Below, in pieces: positions 14,007 to 21,556 of a stretch of DNA of 41,922 nt. Origin of the DNA: a virus. The notes under the pieces are model-generated. The model worked only from the letters and a program-made list of their open reading frames with translations, searched no databases and was not told where the DNA came from. The translations under genes and the position numbers were made by a program. The DNA lies in the IMG/VR virus record IMGVR_UViG_3300033064_002823, positions 1 through 41,922 of that record; one strand, written 5' to 3'. Position 1 is the first letter of the stretch. Every line of letters begins with the position of its first letter.

Positions 14007-14622
14007 CAATCCGCCTCTCCTTCTCGCTCAACTTCGGGGGGTGCTGGACTCTCAAGTGGCATTCGATATCACCATTGCTGATGTCTGGGTGGTCTCGATC
14101 GCTGATTATGGAAAGCCTCAGTTCCCCTTTCTCTGGTATAACGAGATATGCACCACAAGACACTGGTGGTCCAAACTGCCATGTGGACGCGGCTCCCCAT
14201 TCCAGGCTCATCGACCTCGTGTCCCATAAGTCGATGAGTTGCTCGACCCTCTTTCTGGTTGCGTGTCCTTCCGGGTACGTGTTCCTTACAACTGTCGACG
14301 CTTGCTTAATGAGTCGATGTGATATGGCCATCTGGTTCCGGAACACTAAGTCGTTGATCGCTTCGACGAGTTCCCCCCACCCTCGCTCCAGTCCATTTCG
14401 TATTTTCTCCATAGCGATGTCGGCTTTATTGATCGTGGCTGCGACTTGAGGGCTTGTGGTTTTGTGTGAACCGCTAAGGTCTGGGCGGTTCACTGCGGCG
14501 GCCATTAGTTCTGTGATTGCCTGGGATAGTGATTTCCGATACTTTTTGATCATCTGATCGAACACTTCAAACAATTCGTTCTGCACCTTTACGCTTACTC
14601 GTCTTGTAAGGCTTCCCGACAT
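13876..14622 (-). CDS. Antisense ribbon-helix-helix-like DNA-binding protein
   Basis: This minus-strand gene of about 248 residues lies between portal and protease. Its N-terminus (residues 5-40: SLTRRVSVKVQNELFEVFDQ, then MIKKYRKSLSQAITELMAA) is a ribbon-helix-helix (CopG/Arc) pattern, suggesting a DNA-binding regulator. A helical region and a beta-rich end follow. The ATG at 14622 has GGGAG 7 nt upstream and shares the CATG with the protease start on the other strand. The last ~44 residues run antisense to the portal end and may be fortuitous. Anti-sense expression could repress late genes. Confidence 0.6.
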   Translation of the reverse strand: MSGSLTRRVSVKVQNELFEVFDQMIKKYRKSLSQAITELMAAAVNRPDLSGSHKTTSPQVAATINKADIAMEKIRNGLERGWGELVEAINDLVFRNQMAISHRLIKQASTVVRNTYPEGHATRKRVEQLIDLWDTRSMSLEWGAASTWQFGPPVSCGAYLVIPEKGELRLSIISDRDHPDISNGDIECHLRVQHPPKLSEKERRIVSFSHPEPDDQQPPFPKALSQLHHPEEGQVGQYQDQLPGSQRP

Positions 14623-15643
14623 GTCCGACTCCCTGGAACGTTTAGGCAGAATCCAAAAGGCGATGCTGGCCAGAACATCCACAATGGTTGCTCGGCCACA
14701 AAACAATCGCGTGCGTAACCTGATCAGTCTAGCGGCGACGGGTACCGACACCAGCCCGAGTACCGAGCAGAAGGCTTCCGGCAATTACCGCAAGGGCCGC
14801 TTCTCGATGCGTGGAATGCAGTTTGTTATCGAGAATCCCAAGGGAACCGTTCGCAGCGGCAATGGCTGGCAGGTTGTGATGCCAGCCCACTACGGATACA
14901 TACTGAAGACCAAGTCTGACGCTGATGGTGATCATCTTGATGTGTTTATCGGGCCTGACCCAGAGTCCGATACCGTGTTTGCGATTGACCAGTCTGACAT
15001 TCGCAATCCAGACAAGTTCGATGAACACAAATTCATGATCGGGTTCCTGACTCGTGATGCTGCGGTTCAGGCATACAACGATGCGTTCAATGGGTCGTCA
15101 CCGATCAGTGCTGTGGTCGACATGTCCTGGGAAGACTTTAAGACATGGATTGAGTTTGGTGATTCATCAACTCCGATTGTCGATCAAATGCTACGCAGTT
15201 TCAATTCTCGCGTTGAGCTGATGAAGTCGCATGAAGATACTGAGGGGAACGTTTACGTCTATGGCGCCTGCATGGTTCCGAATCTGGTCGACCGCTCTCC
15301 GTTTCGGGACTACTACACAGAGGATGATGTCCGGTCAGCTGCTCGCGGCTACATGATGAAGAGCCAGAAGGCTGGCTACAGGCACAAGGCGATCTTCCTT
15401 AATGAGGACGTGCAGCTGACCCAGTCGTTCATTACTCCCGTTCCAATTAAGATTGGCGAGAAGGATATCCCTAAGGGGTCCTGGGTTGTTGAGTTCAAGT
15501 TGAATCACCCGGAAGCTATCCGTATGGCTAAGGCTGGTGAGTTTGCGGCATTTTCAATTGGTGGCCCTTCCAGGAAGTGGCGGTTGGAAAAAAGGGACGG
15601 GTCTTGCAGCCCGTGGTATGGTCCAGGGAGGGGCGACAACTAA
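14621..15643 (+). CDS. Prohead protease: InPase-like domain fused to XkdF-like (S78_2) protease
   Basis: Residues about 55-150 form an inorganic-pyrophosphatase-like domain seen in phage polyvalent proteins, with ADGDHLDVFIGPDPES and FDEHKFMIGF. Residues about 210-325 match the XkdF-type phage serine protease family (Peptidase_S78_2): VYVYGACMVPN, HKAIFLNEDV, SFITPVPIKIG, KGSWVVEFK and GEFAAFSIGG. The protease presumably matures capsid and scaffold proteins. The ATG at 14621 has AAGG 9 nt upstream. The last ~17 residues (after KWRLEK) overlap the tnpB remnant and may have been replaced by insertion-element DNA. Confidence 0.8.
   Translation: MSDSLERLGRIQKAMLARTSTMVARPQNNRVRNLISLAATGTDTSPSTEQKASGNYRKGRFSMRGMQFVIENPKGTVRSGNGWQVVMPAHYGYILKTKSDADGDHLDVFIGPDPESDTVFAIDQSDIRNPDKFDEHKFMIGFLTRDAAVQAYNDAFNGSSPISAVVDMSWEDFKTWIEFGDSSTPIVDQMLRSFNSRVELMKSHEDTEGNVYVYGACMVPNLVDRSPFRDYYTEDDVRSAARGYMMKSQKAGYRHKAIFLNEDVQLTQSFITPVPIKIGEKDIPKGSWVVEFKLNHPEAIRMAKAGEFAAFSIGGPSRKWRLEKRDGSCSPWYGPGRGDN
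15590..15625 (+). other. Possible left end of IS200/IS605-type remnant
   Basis: A stem-loop ACGGG-8-CCCGT lies at 15597-15614 just before the tnpB-like start codon, as expected for the subterminal hairpins of IS200/IS605 elements. It also lies in the protease 3' end. No matching right-end hairpin was seen. Confidence 0.3.
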
Positions 15644-16126
15644 GGTGTTCCGTTCTCATAAACTCCGCCTGAGGCCAACAAAGTCGCAGGAGCAGTATTT
15701 CATCCGCGCCTGCGGGACTTGGCAACGCAGTTCAAAATTGTGTCTATTGAGGATTTGAATGTGAGTGGAATGCTGAAGAACAGAAAGCTGGCAAGGGCAA
15801 TTGCCGACTGCGGTTTCTTCGAATTTCGTCGCCAGCTTGACTACAAGTGTGCCATGACTGGTGCAACCGTGCATGTCGTGAATCGGTTCTACCCAAGCAG
15901 TAAAACATGCTGCCAATGCGGAACGATTCACGACATGCCTCTCAAGCGGCGAGTGATGTCATGCGATTGTGGAAACGGCATTGACCGCGATCTCAATGCG
16001 GCATTAAACCTTATGCGGCAAGCTCTGCCGTCCAAGCCTGTGGAGAGGACGGCTCTGGCGTCAGTGTTATGCACCGACGTGAAACCAGCCTCTGTGAATC
16101 AGGAAGTAACATTTCAAAAGTTATAG
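15618..16126 (+). pseudogene. tnpB: Internally deleted tnpB (IS200/IS605 OrfB) remnant
   Basis: TnpB is the RNA-guided nuclease of IS200/IS605 elements. From the ATG at 15618 the N-terminal signature KVFRSHKLRLRPTKSQEQYF is readable. After ACGT the frame shifts, and the C-terminal half follows from 15719: SIEDLNVSGMLKN (RuvC-II), RFYPSSKTCCQCG and CDCGNGIDRDLNAALN (zinc ribbon and RuvC-III), ending NQEVTFQKL. About 250 residues, including the RuvC-I aspartate, are missing. It is an inactive relic; the zinc ribbon and final RuvC motif are intact. It interrupts the morphogenesis operon between protease and the small gene at 16139. Confidence 0.85.
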
Positions 16127-16138
16127 AGCGGAGGGCGA

Positions 16139-16336
16139 ATGAAAGTTGACGTGAATCTTGGGGAAGACGCATCCAAGGAAGATACTGATTCAGTCGTGAT
16201 GGCAATCAACGCATTGGTTTCAGTTATGAGAACAATGACTGATAGCAGGTTCGAGGGATCTTGTGGTGTTGAGATTCCGCGTAACAGGGGCACGTTTGGT
16301 GTAGTGAAGAAACTGTACGGCATTCGGTCGGAGTAG
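16139..16336 (+). CDS. Hypothetical small protein, 65 aa
   Basis: This 65-residue protein was not recognised. The first 30 residues are acidic and helical (KEDTDSVVMAINALVSV) and the C-terminus is basic. The ATG at 16139 has GGAGG 5 nt upstream. It follows the tnpB remnant by 12 nt, so it may be a former neighbour of the protease or come with the insertion. It is the last gene before the capsid promoter. Confidence 0.5.
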   Translation: MKVDVNLGEDASKEDTDSVVMAINALVSVMRTMTDSRFEGSCGVEIPRNRGTFGVVKKLYGIRSE

Positions 16337-16363
16337 TTATTTTCTCATTTCACAATACGGGAC

Positions 16364-16393
16364 TTGACACAATCTGGAAGACTGTTCTATAAA
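16364..16393 (+). promoter_or_regulatory. Sigma-70-like promoter of capsid operon
   Basis: TTGACA (16364-16369) and TATAAA (16388-16393) are separated by 18 nt, an almost perfect sigma-70 promoter. Transcription would start near 16400 and reach the scaffold candidate at 16479 and the capsid gene. It would give the structural genes a high-output start independent of the portal/protease region. Confidence 0.7.
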
Positions 16394-16423
16394 CGCGACA
16401 ACTCATTTACGGATAAGGCCCGA

Positions 16424-16455
16424 AAGCCCTTGTGCATTAAATTGCTCAAGGGCTT
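16424..16455 (+). terminator. Hairpin with T-rich tail in capsid leader
   Basis: A perfect 9-bp stem AAGCCCTTG/CAAGGGCTT with a 14-nt loop is followed by ATTTTCGTTT. It lies 24 nt after the predicted start of the capsid promoter transcript, so it may terminate read-through from upstream or act as an attenuator or 5' stabilising hairpin. Confidence 0.65.
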
Positions 16456-16478
16456 ATTTTCGTTTAGGGACAGACAAT

Positions 16479-17393
16479 ATGGCATCAGCCGCCGAAGAAA
16501 AGCTCAAGACGCTCATGGCTAAAAACCCTGATCTTGTTCGTCGAGTATCCGGCATTGAAGTCGAGGAGATCACCATGACGAAGCAGGGCGCTCTTGGTGA
16601 TGAAGCCGATACGGTTCTACTGTTTAAGAGTGACGAAGAGCCCAGTGTTGCGTCTTTGGTTTCTGATGCATGGCCGACTCGCGACTCGCTGGTTGAACTG
16701 TCAAAGGAAATCGACCCGGAACTTCTTACGGACGGGGTGCCGTTCGACGTCGCCTTCAAGAAGGAAGATGGGACGTTCGGTGTGTACATCAAGAAGGAAG
16801 ATGGCCCTGCCCAGCTTTCTTTTTCGCTGTCGGGCGACTTCTCCAGTGAGGCTTACTGGGTCCAGAAGGCGTGTGAGCCAGTTGAGCCCGAGCTTTGCTT
16901 TGGTGACGTTAAGGCTGTTCTTGAGAAGGCCGTCTTGACTGAAGACGAGAAGACAGACCTTGTCGATATCACGCTTCGCCTTGCTGGTGAAGAGGCCGTC
17001 CTTGAGAAGGCTGACGAGATCGACGAAACAAAAGACAACAACGATGTCGCGACTCTCCTGAAGGGGTTTGGCGACATCGTTGCTGAAAACACAGCAGCAC
17101 TGAAGTCGCTGATTAGTGACCGGGTCGCTGCTGAGCTGATTGCCGTTAATGAACAGCCAACGACTCTTGAGAAGTCTGAGCCTGTTGAAGCTGCTCCTGT
17201 GCTTGATGTTCTTGCTCAGGCTGAGCAGCTCCTCCGCAAGTCAAGGAATGACAAAGCAGCCCAGGGACGGGTAGCGGCGGGGGAACTGGCTGCCAGAAAG
17301 ATTGAAGACTTGTCTCAGGCCGTGAAAGGCCTGAGTGATCGTTTCTCCGAGACCAATCGCAAACTTCTCCGCGCATGCGGTCAGGACGCTTGA
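16479..17393 (+). CDS. Putative scaffold or capsid-assembly protein
   Basis: This 304-residue acidic protein lies between the protease and the major capsid gene, the usual scaffold position. It is rich in Glu, Lys, Ala and Leu with a helical C-terminal half (about 170-300) including repeated LEKAD/LEKAV segments, and a duplicated KKEDG near residues 95 and 107. No scaffold family motif was recognised. The ATG at 16479 has AGGGA upstream. Function is assigned from position and composition only; an alternative is a head-decoration or internal protein. Confidence 0.5.
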   Translation: MASAAEEKLKTLMAKNPDLVRRVSGIEVEEITMTKQGALGDEADTVLLFKSDEEPSVASLVSDAWPTRDSLVELSKEIDPELLTDGVPFDVAFKKEDGTFGVYIKKEDGPAQLSFSLSGDFSSEAYWVQKACEPVEPELCFGDVKAVLEKAVLTEDEKTDLVDITLRLAGEEAVLEKADEIDETKDNNDVATLLKGFGDIVAENTAALKSLISDRVAAELIAVNEQPTTLEKSEPVEAAPVLDVLAQAEQLLRKSRNDKAAQGRVAAGELAARKIEDLSQAVKGLSDRFSETNRKLLRACGQDA

Positions 17394-17424
17394 CTCTTTA
17401 CTACGCCCGGAAAGGGATTTCCCA

Positions 17425-18831
17425 ATGGCTGATGAACTCAAACCTGATGTTACTGAAACAAGCGCGTCCGCGATTGTCGAATCGATCGGCAGTCTTGAGG
17501 CCGCTATGACTTCCCTCGCGAAAGGCATGGAAGACATGGACGCGAAGATCGAAGAGCGAAGCAAGGTGCAGCAGGCCTCGTGGCTTGGCGGAAAAGCACC
17601 TGGTCTCGTTATCGGCGAATCGTCCCTGTCGAGTCGTCCATTCTCGTACTCTCGCCTTGCTCTGGGTCTCCAGAAGCAACGCCAGAACGACGACAGCTGG
17701 AAGGATGACGCTAAGCTGGAGATGCGATTCTCAGCTGACGTCGGGCGCCGGTCTGGATTCGTATGTGCAGTGCCGATTGGTGCTGAGTTCATGTCTGAAG
17801 ACAACGGCCTGAGTGATCTCCGCAAAGAGTGGACGGACATGGACACGAACCTGAAAGGGTTCGATCCTGAAGAAGCGAAGTGGCTTCTGTCCAAGCTCGA
17901 AAAGTCGATGTCGTTCCGGACTCACGAGACTGGCGGGACGCTGGTTGACTTTCCCCAGCAGGGCGAGCTGATTGATCTTCTGCGTGCGAACAGTATCTTC
18001 GGCCAGATCCCTGGCATCTCGAATGTCCAGCTTCCTCAGCAGGGCTCGATTCGCTATCCGCGAATCACTTCCGGTGTGACGGTTTCGTCATACGCTGAAC
18101 TGGAAACGACTTCGGATTCAGACATCGGGACGGACGAAGTCCTGCTGGAAGCCCGCAAGTACGCTGGCATGGTGAAGCTGTCCGAAGAGTTCATGAAGTT
18201 TGCAACGAGCGTTGCTTCTGATGCCTTCGTTCGCGGCGAAATGACTCAGGACATCAACCTGCAAGTTGACCGTGACATTATCGATGGTGGTGGCGGCAAG
18301 CGGATCGTTGGCCTGATCAATTACTCTGGCATTACGTCTCACGACGCAGCTACGCCAGGTACTGATGGGGACACGCTTGGCTCAGAGGATCTTGACTACT
18401 TAATGGCCAAGATTGCTGATGCGAACGTTCCGACGTCAAGCGGATTCTTCTTCGCTTGCATCAATCGATTGTGGGCAGCCCTGAAGCATCGTAAGGACGA
18501 TCAGGGGCGTGGAGTTTTTGATGTCTCTGCGTCATCTTTCGGTGGCGGGCGAGTCCAGAAGCAGATGTCTGGCGAGCCGGTCTACACCTCGACCAACATT
18601 CCATCAACTCGCGTGAAGGGCTCTTCCGGAGCAGCCTTGACGCTGGTTCTTGCTGGTGTTCCCGGTGAACTGTATCTCGGTCGCGCTGGTGCGATGGAGA
18701 TCAAGATGACTGACAGTGACTCGAGCGATTTCACGCAAGGCAAGTTCACCCTGCGAGGCGTCCATTACGTCGATGCTGTTCCGAAGCACGCCGAGAGTTT
18801 CGGCCTGATTGACCAGCTCGTCATTGGCTAA
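17425..18831 (+). CDS. Major capsid protein (HK97 fold)
   Basis: This 468-residue protein has an N-terminal helical delta-domain-like region (residues 1-60) followed by the body. The ending VAKVKLSEEF-type pattern of HK97-family capsids is visible as YAGMVKLSEEFMKFA, with later GLINYSGI, SGFFFACINRLW, and a C-terminal FTLRGVHYVDAVPKHAESF segment. It presumably assembles the T-number shell after cleavage by the upstream protease. The ATG at 17425 follows AAAGGG; upstream ATGs in frame overlap the scaffold gene. A strong terminator follows. Confidence 0.88.
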   Translation: MADELKPDVTETSASAIVESIGSLEAAMTSLAKGMEDMDAKIEERSKVQQASWLGGKAPGLVIGESSLSSRPFSYSRLALGLQKQRQNDDSWKDDAKLEMRFSADVGRRSGFVCAVPIGAEFMSEDNGLSDLRKEWTDMDTNLKGFDPEEAKWLLSKLEKSMSFRTHETGGTLVDFPQQGELIDLLRANSIFGQIPGISNVQLPQQGSIRYPRITSGVTVSSYAELETTSDSDIGTDEVLLEARKYAGMVKLSEEFMKFATSVASDAFVRGEMTQDINLQVDRDIIDGGGGKRIVGLINYSGITSHDAATPGTDGDTLGSEDLDYLMAKIADANVPTSSGFFFACINRLWAALKHRKDDQGRGVFDVSASSFGGGRVQKQMSGEPVYTSTNIPSTRVKGSSGAALTLVLAGVPGELYLGRAGAMEIKMTDSDSSDFTQGKFTLRGVHYVDAVPKHAESFGLIDQLVIG

Positions 18832-18846
18832 TGACGAGAGACCATA

Positions 18847-18872
18847 GCGGGGTTGGGAGTGCCCGACCCCGC
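18847..18872 (+). terminator. Rho-independent terminator after capsid gene
   Basis: An 11-bp GC-rich stem (GCGGGGTTGGG/CCCGACCCCGC, one G-T pair) with the tetraloop AGTG is followed by ATTCTTTC. It lies 15 nt after the capsid stop and probably lowers downstream expression relative to the capsid gene. Confidence 0.8.
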
Positions 18873-18907
18873 ATTCTTTCACGTTAATTCCAGGGAGTGG
18901 AAATTAC

Positions 18908-19378
18908 ATGAGCACTACAAAAGAAATGATTCCGGCTGAGTCCCTCCGTGCTGACGAAGTCAAGCGGGTCGATCCTGTGAAGTCCACTGGGTTTTACATG
19001 GTTGACCTGCAGTTCGGCAGCAAGCGTTCATGGCGGAATTACAGCGGAATGCCACGGTCTGCTTCGAAGCGGCCTGGCCCTGAAGGCGGGTGGGAATTTA
19101 CCCATCAGCCGAAAGTGCATCGGAACGTTGGGCCGCTTACTGGCTCTGTCGTTAACGGATTGATCTCCAGTCACAACGACTGGATTAAGCTTCATCGTCA
19201 GCAGAAGCCGGGCGGTCAGGTTGACCTTCAGCGACTTGTGTTGAACATTGAAGAAACCGAGCAGGTTCCAGCAGGGATCGGCTCGGTAAACGGAATGATT
19301 CCAATCTCGATGGTTGAGCGAATTGTGAATTCGGCCATCGAAGCAAAACTTGGCTTGAACCCAGCAGGTAAAGGATAA
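18908..19378 (+). CDS. Hypothetical head-associated protein
   Basis: This 156-residue protein was not recognised. A basic middle (KRSWRNYSGMPRSASKRPG) is followed by a soluble helical C-terminus. The ATG at 18908 has GGGAG upstream. It sits between the capsid gene and the decoration-like gene, both followed by terminators, so a head protein (decoration, minor head) is likely from position alone. Confidence 0.65.
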   Translation: MSTTKEMIPAESLRADEVKRVDPVKSTGFYMVDLQFGSKRSWRNYSGMPRSASKRPGPEGGWEFTHQPKVHRNVGPLTGSVVNGLISSHNDWIKLHRQQKPGGQVDLQRLVLNIEETEQVPAGIGSVNGMIPISMVERIVNSAIEAKLGLNPAGKG

Positions 19379-19383
19379 ACGTC

Positions 19384-19791
19384 ATGCCTCAAATGATTGA
19401 TCTCGCGGGCCGTTACACCACGGCAGTTGCTTCAGCTCTGGCTGACGTTACGGCTTCCGGTCAAAGCGATCCGGTCGATTTGCAGGACCAGGAAAACGGC
19501 GTGATGGTGGAAATCGCCATCGGAACCGTTTCTGGCACAAGTCCGACTCTCGCTGTCAAGGTGCAGCAGTCATTCAATGACAACACTGCGTCAGCGCAAG
19601 GTGCTGCGGATGCATACACCGACGTTACCGGGGCGACTCTGGCCCTGACTGACGCCGACTCAGACACTGTTGTACAGTTGATGGTTTACAACATCGACGA
19701 ACGCTATGTGCAGCTGGATTACGTGATTGGCGGAACGTCGACCCCGACATTCCCGCTGGTCGCAACAGTTCGATCGCTGAAGAAGTCCTAA
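19384..19791 (+). CDS. Putative head decoration protein
   Basis: This 135-residue, Ala/Thr/Val/Asp-rich protein has the alternating strand pattern of beta-sandwich proteins (VMVEIAIGTVSG, LAVKVQQSF, VVQLMVYN), typical of capsid decoration or head-fibre base proteins. It has its own terminator downstream. The family was not recognised, so the assignment rests on composition and position. The ATG at 19384 follows AAAGGA. Confidence 0.6.
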   Translation: MPQMIDLAGRYTTAVASALADVTASGQSDPVDLQDQENGVMVEIAIGTVSGTSPTLAVKVQQSFNDNTASAQGAADAYTDVTGATLALTDADSDTVVQLMVYNIDERYVQLDYVIGGTSTPTFPLVATVRSLKKS

Positions 19792-19813
19792 CTCGTTTGA
19801 CTCGCCTCCCTGG

Positions 19814-19858
19814 AGCGGCTGGCGGTGGCAGTTAAATGCTGCTGCCAGTCGCTTTTTT
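19814..19858 (+). terminator. Rho-independent terminator
   Basis: A 10-bp stem (AGCGGCTGGC/GCCAGTCGCT, one G-T pair) is followed by TTTTTT. It lies 22 nt after the stop of the decoration-like gene and ends at the connector gene start region. Confidence 0.85.
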
Positions 19859-19867
19859 GGTATCAAT

Positions 19868-20548
19868 ATGGCGTTAGCTGACATTGTCGATACTGACGAC
19901 ATTAACACGGAGCTTGGCGGTGCCGTTGCTGGCGACGACCTGGCTCTGCTGGACACTCTCAGGCAGCGTGTCGAAAGGGTTGTGCGTAATTATGTTCGGT
20001 GGAATATTACTGAAGCTACGTACATTGAGATTCTACCTTATCGAGGTCCTATTGGCAGTCGCCTTCAGTTGACGCAGCCATTTGTGACTGCTGTTGCTTC
20101 AGTGTATGAGGACTTCGAATCGCGTGGTGGTCAGGGAGACAATGACTTCCCCGCTTCAACGCTCTTGACTGCCGGTACTGATTACTGGATAGATCGGGAC
20201 CACACGAGCTATTCGAGAGAGGGGATTCTTCATCGGTATGGTTCGTGGCCGGACTACTCAAGGACAGTCAAGGTGACGTACACGGCTGGATTTGATGCAG
20301 ACGCTTTAGCTGACGAGTTCCTTTACGTGAAGGACGCGGTCATTAACGAAACCATCGACAGGTTCCATTACCGTAAAGGCAGGCAGGGGACCGCTGGCGT
20401 TACGGGGACAATCAAGTCTGAGAAGCTGAAAGATTATTCGGTTTCTTATGCGGTCGATTCTGGTTCCCTGAAGACGAACGCGTCCGGGTTGTCAGATACG
20501 GCAGAGGCTTCTCTGTCTTCGATCATGTTCTACGGGATGATGCTTTGA
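19868..20548 (+). CDS. Head-tail connector (gp6-like adaptor)
   Basis: This 226-residue protein resembles the gp6-type DNA-packaging adaptors that bind beneath the portal: an acidic helical N-terminus (LADIVDTDDINTELG), an arginine-containing helix (LRQRVERVVRNYVRW), a beta segment with SVYEDF and TDYWIDRD, and a strand KVTYTAGFD, a commonly seen feature of the family, followed by helices. The ATG at 19868 opens a run of head-tail joining genes. Confidence 0.78.
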   Translation: MALADIVDTDDINTELGGAVAGDDLALLDTLRQRVERVVRNYVRWNITEATYIEILPYRGPIGSRLQLTQPFVTAVASVYEDFESRGGQGDNDFPASTLLTAGTDYWIDRDHTSYSREGILHRYGSWPDYSRTVKVTYTAGFDADALADEFLYVKDAVINETIDRFHYRKGRQGTAGVTGTIKSEKLKDYSVSYAVDSGSLKTNASGLSDTAEASLSSIMFYGMML

Positions 20549-20919
20549 CTATTGGTTCGATGTGTGACCGTTTTACGGCGACCCTTGATCGCCAGGGCAG
20601 CTCACGCGCGGCAGACGGGTCGAAGGTTATCGCTTTCACTTCCGGTGCCAGGACGGCGGATGGAGTTCCGACATCGGTCAGGGCAGACTTCCAGACAATG
20701 ACTGCTGAGGAAAAGATCGAGTACGGAATCAAGGAGTCGGAGATGTGCTGGTGCATGTTTACGGCGACTGATCCGAAACTCGATACCAGGGATCAGGTCA
20801 CATGGGTCGACAGTGGCTCCATTTCGAGGGTCTGTCGAGTTACTAATCTTAGTTTCGACATGGCAGGGAGAGCGAGAATATGGAAGACAATGGTAACGGA
20901 GTCGAGGACACGGACGTAA
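20545..20919 (+). CDS. Putative head-tail stopper protein
   Basis: This 124-residue protein lies directly after the connector, the usual place for the stopper (SPP1 gp16 / HK97 gp7-type). Its layout (N-terminal DRFTATLDRQG, a beta-rich body, VTWVDSGS and RVCRVTNLSFD) fits these small beta-barrel proteins. It starts with a TTG overlapping the previous stop (TTGA); an ATG at 20560 is an alternative. The assignment is mainly positional. Confidence 0.6.
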   Translation: MTIGSMCDRFTATLDRQGSSRAADGSKVIAFTSGARTADGVPTSVRADFQTMTAEEKIEYGIKESEMCWCMFTATDPKLDTRDQVTWVDSGSISRVCRVTNLSFDMAGRARIWKTMVTESRTRT

Positions 20920-21227
20920 TTGCGGAAGCTGTATCCAAGGCTGTTTCGGCAGTCGAAGAAGTGGCGGCTGTAGTTGCTGAGGTTCCTGTCGTTGTAGAGA
21001 ATGCCGTGGAAGCTGCGGCTCACGAGCTCTCTTCTTCGTGGGACGTTGTTCACGCGGATCTCCGAAAGAGCGTAGCGAGAGCTGCCGCTGGATCGATCGT
21101 TCGCATTAAGGACGAGGCGACATTCAACACTGTCAAGTCTCTGCTGGAGTCTGGCGGCAACCTGCGGAAGCTTGTTGTCCAGCACAAGCCAGGTCTCGGG
21201 CATCACTCTGTCGTGGTGCGTAAATGA
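20880..21227 (+). CDS. Hypothetical protein, 115 aa
   Basis: This 115-residue protein has a helical Ala/Val/Glu-rich N-terminal half (about 13-50) and a basic C-terminus (KLVVQHKPGLGHHSVVVRK). The family was not recognised. The ATG at 20880 follows GGGAGAG and overlaps the stopper gene by 40 nt, and the gene ends in an ATGA overlap with the next. It is probably a head-tail or tail accessory protein. Confidence 0.6.
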   Translation: MEDNGNGVEDTDVIAEAVSKAVSAVEEVAAVVAEVPVVVENAVEAAAHELSSSWDVVHADLRKSVARAAAGSIVRIKDEATFNTVKSLLESGGNLRKLVVQHKPGLGHHSVVVRK

Positions 21228-21556
21228 AGGTTCGAATCAACGACCTTGAAGCGTTCATCGCTGAAGTTATCGCTGTTTCCGAAGACCTTGCCGAGGACGG
21301 CGAGAATGGGCCTCTGATCTTGCGGTGTATGATCGAGAGTGAAGCTGAAGATAACTGTTCTTCAGTATTCCTGTATTGCTCATTCGTTTGCGATGATGAC
21401 TTCGTTTGTGAGCTTGAGCTTGAGTGTGGGTTCGATGTGAACACTGCATATCAGGATGGCACCAATAAGGCGAATGGAATCATCCAGACACTCAAGGGTG
21501 CGTTTGAGAATCACAACATTTCCGTCAGGTCTGGCAGGTTCGAGGAGTCAGCCTAG
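21224..21556 (+). CDS. Hypothetical acidic protein, 110 aa
   Basis: This 110-residue acidic protein contains several Cys residues and beta-like stretches (FLYCSFVCDDDFVCELELEC). The family was not recognised. The ATG at 21224 overlaps the upstream stop (ATGA) and the stop overlaps the next GTG start (TAGTG). It belongs to the head-tail joining run and could bind a partner protein. Confidence 0.6.
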   Translation: MKVRINDLEAFIAEVIAVSEDLAEDGENGPLILRCMIESEAEDNCSSVFLYCSFVCDDDFVCELELECGFDVNTAYQDGTNKANGIIQTLKGAFENHNISVRSGRFEESA

